Source of the DNA: an uncultured Prevotella sp.
GTDB taxonomy: Bacteria; Bacteroidota; Bacteroidia; Bacteroidales; Bacteroidaceae
Reading direction: 5' to 3'
Assembly: GCA_900770845.1 (NCBI GenBank)
Contig: CAAGLS010000252.1
Span: forward strand, 1-9,537
Length of the DNA: 9,537 bases
A model generated the notes under the pieces. The model saw only the letters and a program-made list of their open reading frames with translations, made no database searches and was not told the DNA's origin. Of this stretch, positions 1 through 7,309 are shown piece after piece. The first letter of the stretch is position 1, and each line of letters begins with the position of its first letter. The translations under genes and the position numbers were made by a program.

Positions 1-341
1 CCCAAGATGCCCCCCACGTTCTGTCCCTGCTCGAAACACTCCTCTATCTCGCTGGAATTGGTGATGTGGAAGTGCTGCCGCAGCTCGCTCGGGCTGATGC
101 TCAGGAGCTTCACGGCCTCGAAGAAATAGTCGCAGAACCAATGGTAGAACTTCCGCTCGATGGCGCGCAGCTCGTCGCGGCTCTTCTCGGGAAAGGCCGA
201 GGAGAGGTTGGCGCGCATGATCTTGCGGCGGTAGCCCACTACGCGGTAGACCCAGAAATACTCAAAGTCGGCCAGCGCATATAGCACGCGCCAGGGAAGC
301 AGGGAGATGAGGTGGAAAAGGTGGTAAACAATCTTGGCCAT
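1..341 (-). CDS. LpxL/HtrB-like lysophospholipid (lipid A) acyltransferase, N-terminal part
   Basis: Partial gene that starts at ATG 341 and leaves the window at base 1, so only 113 residues are visible. The protein opens MAKIVYHLFHLISLLPWRVL, a hydrophobic membrane anchor. It continues with YRVVGYRRKIMRANLSSAFP, then EKSRDELRAIERKFYHWFCD and FFEAVKLLSI. This is the typical N-terminus of Bacteroidetes LpxL-type acyltransferases, which add a secondary acyl chain to lipid A or a related lipid at the inner membrane. Sight ends at residues QNVGGILG, just before the place where the family's catalytic HxxxxD/E motif normally begins, so catalytic integrity cannot be judged. The frame stays open upstream of 341, but the family start fits ATG 341 and no other ATG, GTG or TTG lies in frame in the 55-bp gap. 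It is the last visible gene of the leftward operon, 55 bp after the ABC exporter. The family call is by motif recognition; the acyl donor and acceptor are unknown. Confidence 0.85.
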   Translation of the reverse strand, partial: MAKIVYHLFHLISLLPWRVLYALADFEYFWVYRVVGYRRKIMRANLSSAFPEKSRDELRAIERKFYHWFCDYFFEAVKLLSISPSELRQHFHITNSSEIEECFEQGQNVGGIL

Positions 342-353
342 GGCGGTCTGGTT

Positions 354-407
354 TTCTACATTATATATAGGTTCTACATTCTCAACAGATTCTATGCTAA
401 CTCTGCA
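354..407. repeat. Degenerate 18-bp tandem repeat between the ABC exporter and acyltransferase genes
   Basis: On the plus strand TTCTACATT occurs at 354-362 and again at 372-380, exactly 18 bp apart. A weaker third copy, TTCTATGCT, begins at 390, also 18 bp on and overlapping the ABC exporter stop codon (397-399). The second halves of the units have diverged. The spacer is otherwise AT-rich with no terminator, which agrees with read-through into the acyltransferase gene. It may be slippage debris or a weak protein-binding site; function unknown. Confidence 0.4.
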
Positions 408-2217
408 TGTCGTGCAATTTCTTGTAGTAGCCGTCCGCGGCGAGGAGCTCGTCGTGGGTGCCGCGCTCCACGATTTCCCCCTCATGGAGCACGCATATCT
501 CGTCGGCGTTCTTCACCGTGGAGAGCCGATGGGCGATGGCCACAGTGGTGCGCGACTTCATGAGCCGCTCCAAGGCGTCCTGCACCAGCCGCTCGCTCTC
601 GGTGTCGAGGGCTGAGGTGGCCTCGTCGAGAATCAGGATGGGCGGGTTCTTGAGTATGGCGCGGGCGATGCTCACGCGCTGGCGCTGTCCGCCGGAGAGG
701 CGGCCGCCCCGGTCGCCGATGTTGGTGTCGAAACCATTCTCCGACGCCATGATGAAGTCGTAGGCGTTGGCTATCTTGGCCGCGCGCACCACATCCTCCC
801 TTGCAGCATTCTCCACGCCGAACGTGATGTTGTTGTAGAACGTGTCGTTGAAGAGGATGGCCTCCTGGTTCACGTTGCCGATGAGCTGCCGCAAGTCGTG
901 GATGTCCAGATCCTTCACGTCGACGCCGTCGATGAGCACCTCGCCCTCCTGCACGTCGTAGTAGCGCGGAATCAGGTCGACGAGCGTCGACTTGCCGGAG
1001 CCGCTCTGCCCCACGAGGGCGATGGTCTTGCCCTTGGGAACCACCAAGTTGATGTCGCGGAGCACCCATTGCTGGCCATAGCGGAAAGAGACGTGGCGAA
1101 ACTCTATCTCATGCTCGAAGCTCTTGATGCGCACGGGGTCCTTCCTTTCCTTGATGCCCACCTCAGCCTTGAGAATCTTGTCCACACGCTCCATCGAGGC
1201 CAGACCCTTGGGAATGTTGTAGCCGGCCTTGGAAAACTCCTTGAGCGGGTTGATGATGCTGTAGAGGATGGTCATATAGTAGATGAACGTGGGGCCGCCA
1301 AGGACTTCCTCGTTGAGCACGAGAATGCCGCCGAACCAAAGCACGATGACGATCATCACCGTGCCGAGGAACTCGCTCATGGGGTGGGCAAGCTGCTGGC
1401 GGATGTTCACCCGCATGATGTTGTCGCGGTAGGCGGAGTTGATGCTGTCGAAGCGGCGGTTCATCTTCTCCTCGGCGCAGAATGCCTTGATGATGCGCAG
1501 CCCGCCAAGGGTCTCCTCCACTTGGCTCATCGTGTCGCTCCAAAGGGCCTGCGCCTTGATGCTCTTCTGCTTCAGCTTGCGGCCCACGAAGCCCATGAAC
1601 CATCCGAAGAGGGGCACGAAGACGATGGTGAAGAGCGTGAGCTGCCAGCTGATGAGGAGCAGGGCGATGAAATAGGAGACGATGAGGATGGGGTTCTTGA
1701 AGAGCATGTCGATGCTCGACATGATGGAGTTCTCTATCTCCTGCACGTCGCCGCTCATCCTGGCGATGATGTCGCCCTTGCGCTCGTCGCTGAAGAAGCC
1801 CAGGTCGAGCGACGTGATCTTTTGGTAGAGCTGGTTGCGGATGTCGCGCACCACGCCCGTGCGGATGGGAATGATGGTGGCCGACGAAAGGAAGTAGGCG
1901 CAGGTCTTCAACGCCGTCATGAAGGCCAGTCCCAGGCCGATGATGAGGAGCGTGGTGGTGGGCCCGTAGGCGTCTATCAGCTCCTGCATGTAGTAGTTGA
2001 AGTTGTTGACGATGACGTCCTTTTCCAGCTCCCAGTCCATCAGATGGGTCGCGGCGGGCCCCTTGTCGGTCTGGAAGAGAATCTGCAGCATCGGAATGAG
2101 CGTGGCAAAGGAGAAGATGTTCAATATCGCGGAGAGGATATTGAACACCACGGACAGCGCCAAATACTTCTTGTAGGGCGGCACGAAGCGCCGCAAAACG
2201 TTGAGAAACTCTTTCAT
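397..2217 (-). CDS. MsbA-type ABC lipid exporter (fused permease and ATPase half-transporter)
   Basis: A 606-residue type IV ABC exporter half-transporter, expected to work as a homodimer in the inner membrane, most likely flipping lipid A-core or another lipid. Transmembrane segments lie within about residues 17-320. There is an enlarged periplasmic loop (about 45-85) between the first two helices, which I recall as common in Bacteroidetes homologues. The nucleotide-binding domain is complete: Walker A GQSGSGKST (403-411), Q-loop Gln451, signature LSGGQ (507-511), Walker B ILILDE (527-532) and switch His563. I chose the start at 2217 (MKEFLNVLRR). A possible ATG at 2253 would add 12 residues encoded by the overlapping end of miaB, and these look like an out-of-frame shadow. 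The gene follows miaB by 13 bp and precedes the LpxL-like gene, which supports a lipid A role. Substrate is inferred from context; a drug or other lipid exporter is possible. Confidence 0.9.
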   Translation of the reverse strand: MKEFLNVLRRFVPPYKKYLALSVVFNILSAILNIFSFATLIPMLQILFQTDKGPAATHLMDWELEKDVIVNNFNYYMQELIDAYGPTTTLLIIGLGLAFMTALKTCAYFLSSATIIPIRTGVVRDIRNQLYQKITSLDLGFFSDERKGDIIARMSGDVQEIENSIMSSIDMLFKNPILIVSYFIALLLISWQLTLFTIVFVPLFGWFMGFVGRKLKQKSIKAQALWSDTMSQVEETLGGLRIIKAFCAEEKMNRRFDSINSAYRDNIMRVNIRQQLAHPMSEFLGTVMIVIVLWFGGILVLNEEVLGGPTFIYYMTILYSIINPLKEFSKAGYNIPKGLASMERVDKILKAEVGIKERKDPVRIKSFEHEIEFRHVSFRYGQQWVLRDINLVVPKGKTIALVGQSGSGKSTLVDLIPRYYDVQEGEVLIDGVDVKDLDIHDLRQLIGNVNQEAILFNDTFYNNITFGVENAAREDVVRAAKIANAYDFIMASENGFDTNIGDRGGRLSGGQRQRVSIARAILKNPPILILDEATSALDTESERLVQDALERLMKSRTTVAIAHRLSTVKNADEICVLHEGEIVERGTHDELLAADGYYKKLHDMQS

Positions 2218-2230
2218 TGTCTTTTCGGTC

Positions 2231-3561
<1,331 letters not shown>

Positions 3562-3565
<4 letters not shown>

Positions 3566-4551
3566 TTTCTTTTCTTGGATGATGGTGAGTGTTGGGGTGC
3601 AAAGTTACTGATTTTTGCCGACACCGCCAACAGCAGCAGGTAAATGGGCACGGCCGTGGCCCAGCCCGCGAGCGCGTCGACAAGGTAGTGGGCCTGGATG
3701 TAGACCGTGGCGAGGCAGAGCAGGATGTAGATGGGCAGGAGCGCCAAGATGAGCTTCTTCTGGCGCAGATGCCAGAGGAGCAGCATGCAGATGGTGCTCA
3801 TGCCCACATGCGACGACGGGAAAGCCGCCGTGGGTCGCTCGCCGCTGGCCTGGGCGTCGGCCACGAGCCGATAGAACACGCCCTTGCTGTAGCCCGGCAG
3901 CTGCAGGCTCTCCTCGTGGAAGTTGAAGTAGTCGCCAAGGTGGGGAAACACGCCCTTGGCTATCTCGCCGAGTCCCACCGCCTTATAGTAATAGGTGGGG
4001 CCGGCCACGGGCATCAGGTCGAAGATGACATAATAGATGAAGAACGAAGCCATGACGATGAAGGCGCACCGCTCGAACTCATCGTAGCGTCGGAAGAAAT
4101 AGACAAGCACCGTGAGCACAATCATCGGATAATAGCTCACGTAGCCCAAGTGGATCAGCTCGCTGACGATGGGGGAGGGGAGCAGGGCCGAGAAGAGCAG
4201 GGCCGGCTGGCAGCCGAAGAGCTGCTCGTCCCACTGGGCCACCAGCCAGTCGAGGTTGGGGAAGAGGCGGTTGATTTCGTAGGTGTCGGGATACCACCAA
4301 GCCAGCAGGCACACCTGCGAGCTCACCCTGAGCAGCATCGTGGCCCTGCAGGGCAGCAGGCGATAGACCAGCCACATGGCGGCCATGAGCGTAACCACGC
4401 GCACGCGCCCCCACACCATGCTCTCAGGGTTGGCGAGCTTCACGTAGAAGATGAGCATGACGACGAGCGTGAAGGCCAGGTAGGCCAGCACCGCCCATTC
4501 CACCCAAAGCAATCCCTTGCGCGGGTTTTTCTCTATAGTGAATAAGTTCAT
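3562..4551 (-). CDS. PAP2-superfamily membrane phosphatase/phosphotransferase, Aur1-like
   Basis: A 329-residue polytopic membrane protein with hydrophobic segments around 17-37, 50-66, 133-153, 160-182, 252-286 and 296-312. It carries the PAP2 catalytic signatures: FPSSHVGMST (PSSH at 245-248) and, 40 residues on, HYLVD (His288, Asp292). These match the C2 and C3 motifs of lipid phosphate phosphatases and of Aur1/inositol-phosphoceramide synthase-type enzymes. A preceding segment, DLMPVAGPTYYY (178-189), is also reminiscent of the Aur1 class. It could remove or transfer a phospho-headgroup on a lipid at the outer face of the inner membrane. It sits 7 bp after the SDR gene, overlaps miaB by 4 bp, and shares the operon with two lipid A-type genes. 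The basic tail (SPSSKKRK) is unusual, and its codons overlap the miaB promoter. Superfamily is certain; substrate is not. Confidence 0.85.
3600..3630 (-). promoter_or_regulatory. Predicted internal promoter of miaB
   Basis: On the minus strand TAACTTTG (3607-3600) matches the Bacteroidetes -7 consensus TAnnTTTG. A TTG (3630-3628) lies 20 bp upstream and fits the -33 element. Transcription would begin near 3593, about 28 nt before the miaB ATG. The -7 box is encoded in PAP2 codons 315-318 (Ser-Asn-Phe-Ala) and the -33 TTG is codon 308 (Leu). Confidence 0.65.
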
Positions 4552-4558
4552 TGTATCA

Positions 4559-5554
4559 TCAAAGCCATTCGTTTTCCAGATACCAGTCGATGGCCTCGTT
4601 CACGCCCATGCGCAGGTCGTAGATGGGGCTGAACTCCAGCTCCCGCCTTGCGGGCGTGATGTCGCATCGCCAGTTGCGCTGTTTCAGAATGTAGTACTTG
4701 TCGTTGTTCAGGGCCGTCATCCTGCCCGTCATCCTTCCCCAGCACTCGCCCATGAGCGTCGCCACGCGCAGCACCCACAGCGGAGCCTTGAGGCGGATGA
4801 GGAAGGGCCGCCCCAACTCTTTCCAGCAGAGGTCGCTGAAGGTGCGGCTCTGGTACACCTTGCCGTCGGAGAGGAAGTATTTCCTGCCCGCCGGCCCTTT
4901 CTCCAAGGCCAGGAACACGGCCTCCACCAGGTCGCTCACATAGAGGAAAGTGATGTCCTGCCGCTTGAATCCCGCCGCGAAGTCCACGTGGCGCTTGATG
5001 CTCTTGGCCAGCATATAGTAGTCGCGCTCGCGGGGGCCGTACACTCCCGTGGGGCGCAGCACCACCACGGGCAGTCTTCCGGCCACGCTGTCGAGAAACC
5101 TCTCGGCCTGGAGCTTGCTCTCGCCGTAGGCTGTGTTGGGGCGCGGGGTGTCGGCCTCGGTGATTTCCTGATAGGGCTGTTGCTCGTGGATGGCGCCGAA
5201 GACGCTGAGCGACGACAGGTAGACAAACTTCTTGATAGGCATTTTCAGTCGCAGCAGGGCGTTGACCAGATGCTTGGTGCCGTCGGTGTTGATGCGGAAG
5301 AAGTCCTCCCGGTGAAGGCATTTGGTGGCTCCGGCGGCATGGACCACATAGTCGAAGTCCTTGCCGCGCAGCTGCTCCACAAGCTCCTCCTCGGAATCGA
5401 GGTTGAGATTGACGAAGTTGATGCGCTTGTCGCGCAGGTACCGCCGCGAGCTGGAGGGCCTCACGCCGGCCCATGTCTCCCAGCCACGGTAGAGGGCGTC
5501 CTCCACGATGAAACTGCCGATGAAGCCACTGGCTCCGGTTATTAATATTTTCAT
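4559..5554 (-). CDS. Extended short-chain NAD(P)-dependent oxidoreductase/epimerase, possible ketosphinganine or ceramide reductase
   Basis: A 331-residue extended SDR protein. The cofactor motif GASGFIG (residues 7-13) starts the Rossmann fold. Basic residues after the second strand (Arg32, Arg37, Arg38) suggest NADPH. The catalytic set is the YLSSLSVFG segment (Ser114/115) with YGESK (Tyr143, Lys147). The SDR core looks complete, and the C-terminal substrate domain (about 165-331) is full length. ATG 5554 is the only reasonable start: the Rossmann strand begins at residue 2 and an in-frame stop lies 24 bp upstream. It heads the leftward operon. Family members act on nucleotide sugars or flavonoid-like ketones. 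In Bacteroides an SDR of this general type (BT_0972) has been reported to reduce 3-ketosphinganine. With an Aur1-like PAP2 gene 7 bp downstream, a sphingolipid step is an attractive inference, not shown by sequence. Confidence 0.8.
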   Translation of the reverse strand: MKILITGASGFIGSFIVEDALYRGWETWAGVRPSSSRRYLRDKRINFVNLNLDSEEELVEQLRGKDFDYVVHAAGATKCLHREDFFRINTDGTKHLVNALLRLKMPIKKFVYLSSLSVFGAIHEQQPYQEITEADTPRPNTAYGESKLQAERFLDSVAGRLPVVVLRPTGVYGPRERDYYMLAKSIKRHVDFAAGFKRQDITFLYVSDLVEAVFLALEKGPAGRKYFLSDGKVYQSRTFSDLCWKELGRPFLIRLKAPLWVLRVATLMGECWGRMTGRMTALNNDKYYILKQRNWRCDITPARRELEFSPIYDLRMGVNEAIDWYLENEWL

Positions 5555-5559
5555 GGATG

Positions 5560-5593
5560 CAAAGTTAGCGTTTCTTTTTCAATCTGCATTCAA
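5560..5593 (-). promoter_or_regulatory. Predicted promoter of the SDR-PAP2-miaB-ABC-acyltransferase operon
   Basis: TAACTTTG on the minus strand (5567-5560) is a full match to the Bacteroidetes -7 box. The best -33 candidate is TTG at 5593-5591, 23 bp upstream, slightly long. The -7 box ends 5 bp before the SDR start codon (TAACTTTGCATCCATG), so the expected transcription start falls on or within a few bases of the ATG and leaves no room for a ribosome binding site. Confidence 0.6.
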
Positions 5594-5630
5594 TATTTCC
5601 TCATTTACAAGAAAATTTAAGGACTCGGCC

Positions 5631-5758
5631 GCCCAAGCCCCTCGCCGCGGGGGCTTGGGCGACACCGTGCGGCCCGGCCGTGGGCTTCCACGGCGTGGCG
5701 GTCCATTGGGGCGCAGTCTGCCCAGGCTATGGATGGCTCCGGGGAGAGGCCGCCTCCC
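5631..5758. repeat. GC-rich block of four consecutive inverted repeats downstream of the sirtuin gene
   Basis: No gene is seen in the 205 bp between the sirtuin and the SDR. The block holds a perfect 11-bp inverted repeat GCCCAAGCCCC/GGGGCTTGGGC (5631-5641/5650-5660). Next are a 7-bp stem with a 4-nt loop (5677-5683/5688-5694) and a bulged 9-bp stem (5702-5710 with 5721-5724 and 5729-5733). A 5-bp stem (5742-5746/5754-5758) follows. It is strikingly GC-rich beside the AT-rich promoter at 5560-5620. It lies in the 3' region of the sirtuin transcript, where hairpins could end transcription or protect the mRNA, but no clear T-tract follows. Repeat remnant or small RNA are alternatives. Confidence 0.5.
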
Positions 5759-5759
5759 A

Positions 5760-6449
5760 TCATATCATCCTGAGCAGTTCCCTCATGCCCTCGCTTGCCC
5801 CCTTGCGGATGGCGGTCACATTGGAGTTGACGCCCACAGGGTTGGGGTCGATGAGATACACAGGGCAGCCCTGCGGAGCGTAGGCCACGAGGCCGGCGGC
5901 AGGATACACGTTGAGCGACGTGCCGATGATGACAAACACGTCGGCCTCCATGGCCTCGCGGGCGGCGCTCTCCATCATGGGCACGGCCTCGCCGAAGAAC
6001 ACGATGAAGGGGCGCAGCAGACTGCCGTCGCCGGCCTTCTCGCCCGGGGCCACGTCGTTGTGCTCGGGCGAGAGCTCCACCTGATAGCGCTTGTCGTCGG
6101 GATTGTCGCTTGAGCACGCCTTGGAGAGCTCGCCGTGCAGATGGATGACGCGGCTGGAGCCGGCGCGCTCGTGCAGGTCGTCCACGTTCTGCGTGATCAC
6201 CGTCACGTCGTATTTCGCCTCCATGCCGGCGATGAGCCTATGGCCCTCGTTGGGCTGGGCCTGCCACAGTTTGCGGCGCAGTCCGTTGTAGAAGTTGTTC
6301 ACCAGCACGGGGTCTCTGAGCCAGCCCTCGTGCGACGCCACCTGTTCCACAGGATAATTCTCCCAAAGCCCGTCATTGCCGCGGAAAGTCTTGAATCCGC
6401 TCTCCACCGACATGCCGGCTCCCGTCAGGAAAACCACTTTCTTTTTCAT
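5760..6449 (-). CDS. cobB: Sir2-family NAD-dependent protein deacylase, CobB-like
   Basis: A 229-residue cytosolic sirtuin that removes acyl groups from protein lysines, consuming NAD. NAD-binding and catalytic motifs are intact: GAGMSVESGFKTFRG (10-24), TQNVDDLHERAG (86-97), the HLHGEL segment with catalytic His105, and GTSLNVYPAAG (176-186). Overall similarity is closest to class III CobB. Two departures stand out. The CobB/Sirt5 YxxR acyl-pocket motif reads Tyr54-Asn-Gly-Leu57. The structural zinc site appears absent: the only cysteines are Cys112 and Cys195. A purine-rich site (AAGGAAGGAA, 6460-6451) before ATG 6449 supports the start. It is divergent from the FKBP cluster and is separated from the downstream operon by a hairpin-rich spacer, so it is probably monocistronic. 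The family is secure; the acyl preference is open. Confidence 0.92.
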   Translation of the reverse strand: MKKKVVFLTGAGMSVESGFKTFRGNDGLWENYPVEQVASHEGWLRDPVLVNNFYNGLRRKLWQAQPNEGHRLIAGMEAKYDVTVITQNVDDLHERAGSSRVIHLHGELSKACSSDNPDDKRYQVELSPEHNDVAPGEKAGDGSLLRPFIVFFGEAVPMMESAAREAMEADVFVIIGTSLNVYPAAGLVAYAPQGCPVYLIDPNPVGVNSNVTAIRKGASEGMRELLRMI

Positions 6450-6450
6450 A

Positions 6451-6460
6451 TTCCTTCCTT
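6451..6460 (-). promoter_or_regulatory. Shine-Dalgarno-like site of the sirtuin gene
   Basis: On the minus strand AAGGAAGGAA lies immediately upstream of ATG 6449, with the first AAGGA 6 nt from the start codon. It is the clearest ribosome binding site in the window; most other genes here have none, as is usual in Bacteroidetes. It fixes the sirtuin start. Confidence 0.6.
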
Positions 6461-6523
6461 TCTTCTAAGGGTTTCGTCATTGCATTCCACGCCACAAGGC
6501 GATACGGAAGCATTAAGTTTTCA

Positions 6524-6531
6524 CAAAAATA
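6524..6531 (-). promoter_or_regulatory. Possible -7 element for the sirtuin gene
   Basis: TATTTTTG on the minus strand matches TAnnTTTG, about 75 bp before the sirtuin ATG, in the AT-rich divergent region. No -33 TTG is found at the right distance and the box is A/T-simple, so this is a weak call. Confidence 0.3.
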
Positions 6532-6574
6532 ATAATTTTTACCCAATTGTCGGCGCAGAAATAGATAAAATATG

Positions 6575-6582
6575 TAACTTTG
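6575..6582 (+). promoter_or_regulatory. Predicted -7 element of the FKBP gene cluster
   Basis: TAACTTTG followed by CA is the same core as the two minus-strand promoters. Transcription would start near 6589, in a TAATTAATTA palindrome (6587-6596), giving a leader of about 27 nt before ATG 6616. The only upstream TTG (6547-6549) is 25 bp away, longer than usual, so the -33 element is uncertain. A weak AGGA (6603-6606) precedes the start. Confidence 0.6.
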
Positions 6583-6615
6583 CACGTAATTAATTAAAAA
6601 ATAGGATATTTAAAG

Positions 6616-7200
6616 ATGAAGGATCAAGTAGCCTACGCCTTGGGCACGAGCATCGGCATGCAGTTGCGCCAGATGGGGGCCGAGGAGTTGGACATCAACG
6701 AGTTTGCCACTGGTGTGCGCGACGCGCTGGCCGACAAGACGGCCATGGAGCCTGCCGAGATACAGGCTGTAATCAACGAGTATTTCTACCGCAAGGCCGA
6801 GGAGCAGTCGCGCAAGGCAAAGTCTGCGGGCGAGGATTTCCTTGCCGCCAACGCCAAGAAGGAGGGTGTGGTGACGCTTCCCTCCGGCCTGCAGTATCAG
6901 GTGCTGCGCGAGGGCAACGGCAAGCGTCCGAAGGCCACCGACCAGGTGCGCTGCCACTATGAGGGCACACTCATCAACGGCACCGTGTTTGACAGCAGCT
7001 ACAAGCGTGGCGAGCCGGCAGTGTTTGGCCTCAACCAGGTCATCAAGGGTTGGACCGAGGGCGTGCAGCTCATGCAGGAAGGGGCCAAATACCGTTTCTT
7101 CATCCCCTACGACCTCGCCTACGGCGAGCGTGGCGCGGGGCAGCAGATTCCGCCCTTCGCCGCCCTCATCTTCGACGTGGAGCTCATCGAGGTGATCTGA
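6616..7200 (+). CDS. FKBP-type peptidyl-prolyl cis-trans isomerase, cytoplasmic (FklB/Mip-like)
   Basis: A 194-residue protein with an N-terminal FKBP_N-type helical module (about 1-60), a linker helix and a C-terminal FKBP domain (about 88-194). It should speed cis-trans isomerisation of Xaa-Pro bonds during folding. The pocket residues known from FKBP12 are all present: Tyr115, Phe125-Asp126 (GTVFDSS), Val142-Ile143 and Trp146 (QVIKGW), Tyr169 (LAYGERGAG) and Phe186 (ALIFDVEL). No signal peptide or lipobox is visible, so it probably stays in the cytoplasm, unlike its two downstream paralogues. It has one copy of the FKBP_N repeat (AYALGTSIG...INEFATGVRDAL), where the others have two. It leads the rightward operon and shares a 27-bp identical stretch with the third gene (7032-7058 and 9167-9193). 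Confidence 0.93.
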   Translation: MKDQVAYALGTSIGMQLRQMGAEELDINEFATGVRDALADKTAMEPAEIQAVINEYFYRKAEEQSRKAKSAGEDFLAANAKKEGVVTLPSGLQYQVLREGNGKRPKATDQVRCHYEGTLINGTVFDSSYKRGEPAVFGLNQVIKGWTEGVQLMQEGAKYRFFIPYDLAYGERGAGQQIPPFAALIFDVELIEVI

Positions 7201-7216
7201 CGGAACCCGGGGCTTC

Positions 7217-7306
7217 ATGCGGCCCACCTTTCCCATGCACCCCATCGCCACCATAAGCCCCACCACCATCGAGGAGTATTTCCTCCAAGAAATTATTGAT
7301 CAATAG
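7217..7306 (+). CDS. Possible 29-residue small ORF in the spacer between the first two FKBP genes
   Basis: ATG 7217 opens a 29-codon frame ending at TAG 7304-7306, only 3 bp before the next start and in the same frame as that gene. The peptide begins MRPTFPMHP and ends TTIEEYFLQEIIDQ, an acidic, amphipathic-looking tail. No ribosome binding site is visible and I know no homologue. It could be a translated leader coupling ribosomes to the lipoprotein start, or chance. Low confidence. Confidence 0.2.
   Translation: MRPTFPMHPIATISPTTIEEYFLQEIIDQ
7294..7305. repeat. 12-bp perfect palindrome at the lipoprotein FKBP start
   Basis: TATTGATCAATA is a perfect palindrome ending 4 bp before ATG 7310, occupying the place of a ribosome binding site. 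A small hairpin GAGGA/TCCTC (7271-7275/7281-7285) precedes it. It could be an operator half-site pair or a translation-modulating structure; role unknown. Confidence 0.45.
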
Positions 7307-7309
7307 AAT

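Noticed and set aside
3589..5545. Two long plus-strand frames opposite the PAP2 and SDR genes (3589-4545 and 4517-5545)
   Set aside because: Both are antisense shadows of genes with clear motifs. Neither has a recognisable fold, signal or ribosome site.
5631..5660. 11-bp hairpin as an intrinsic terminator of the sirtuin gene
   Set aside because: The stem is strong, but neither strand has an immediate T-tract after it, so I list it only as part of the hairpin block.
6373..6585. 70-codon minus-strand frame overlapping the sirtuin 5' end
   Set aside because: It runs through the predicted promoter region and out of frame into a clear gene, and shows no protein-like motif.
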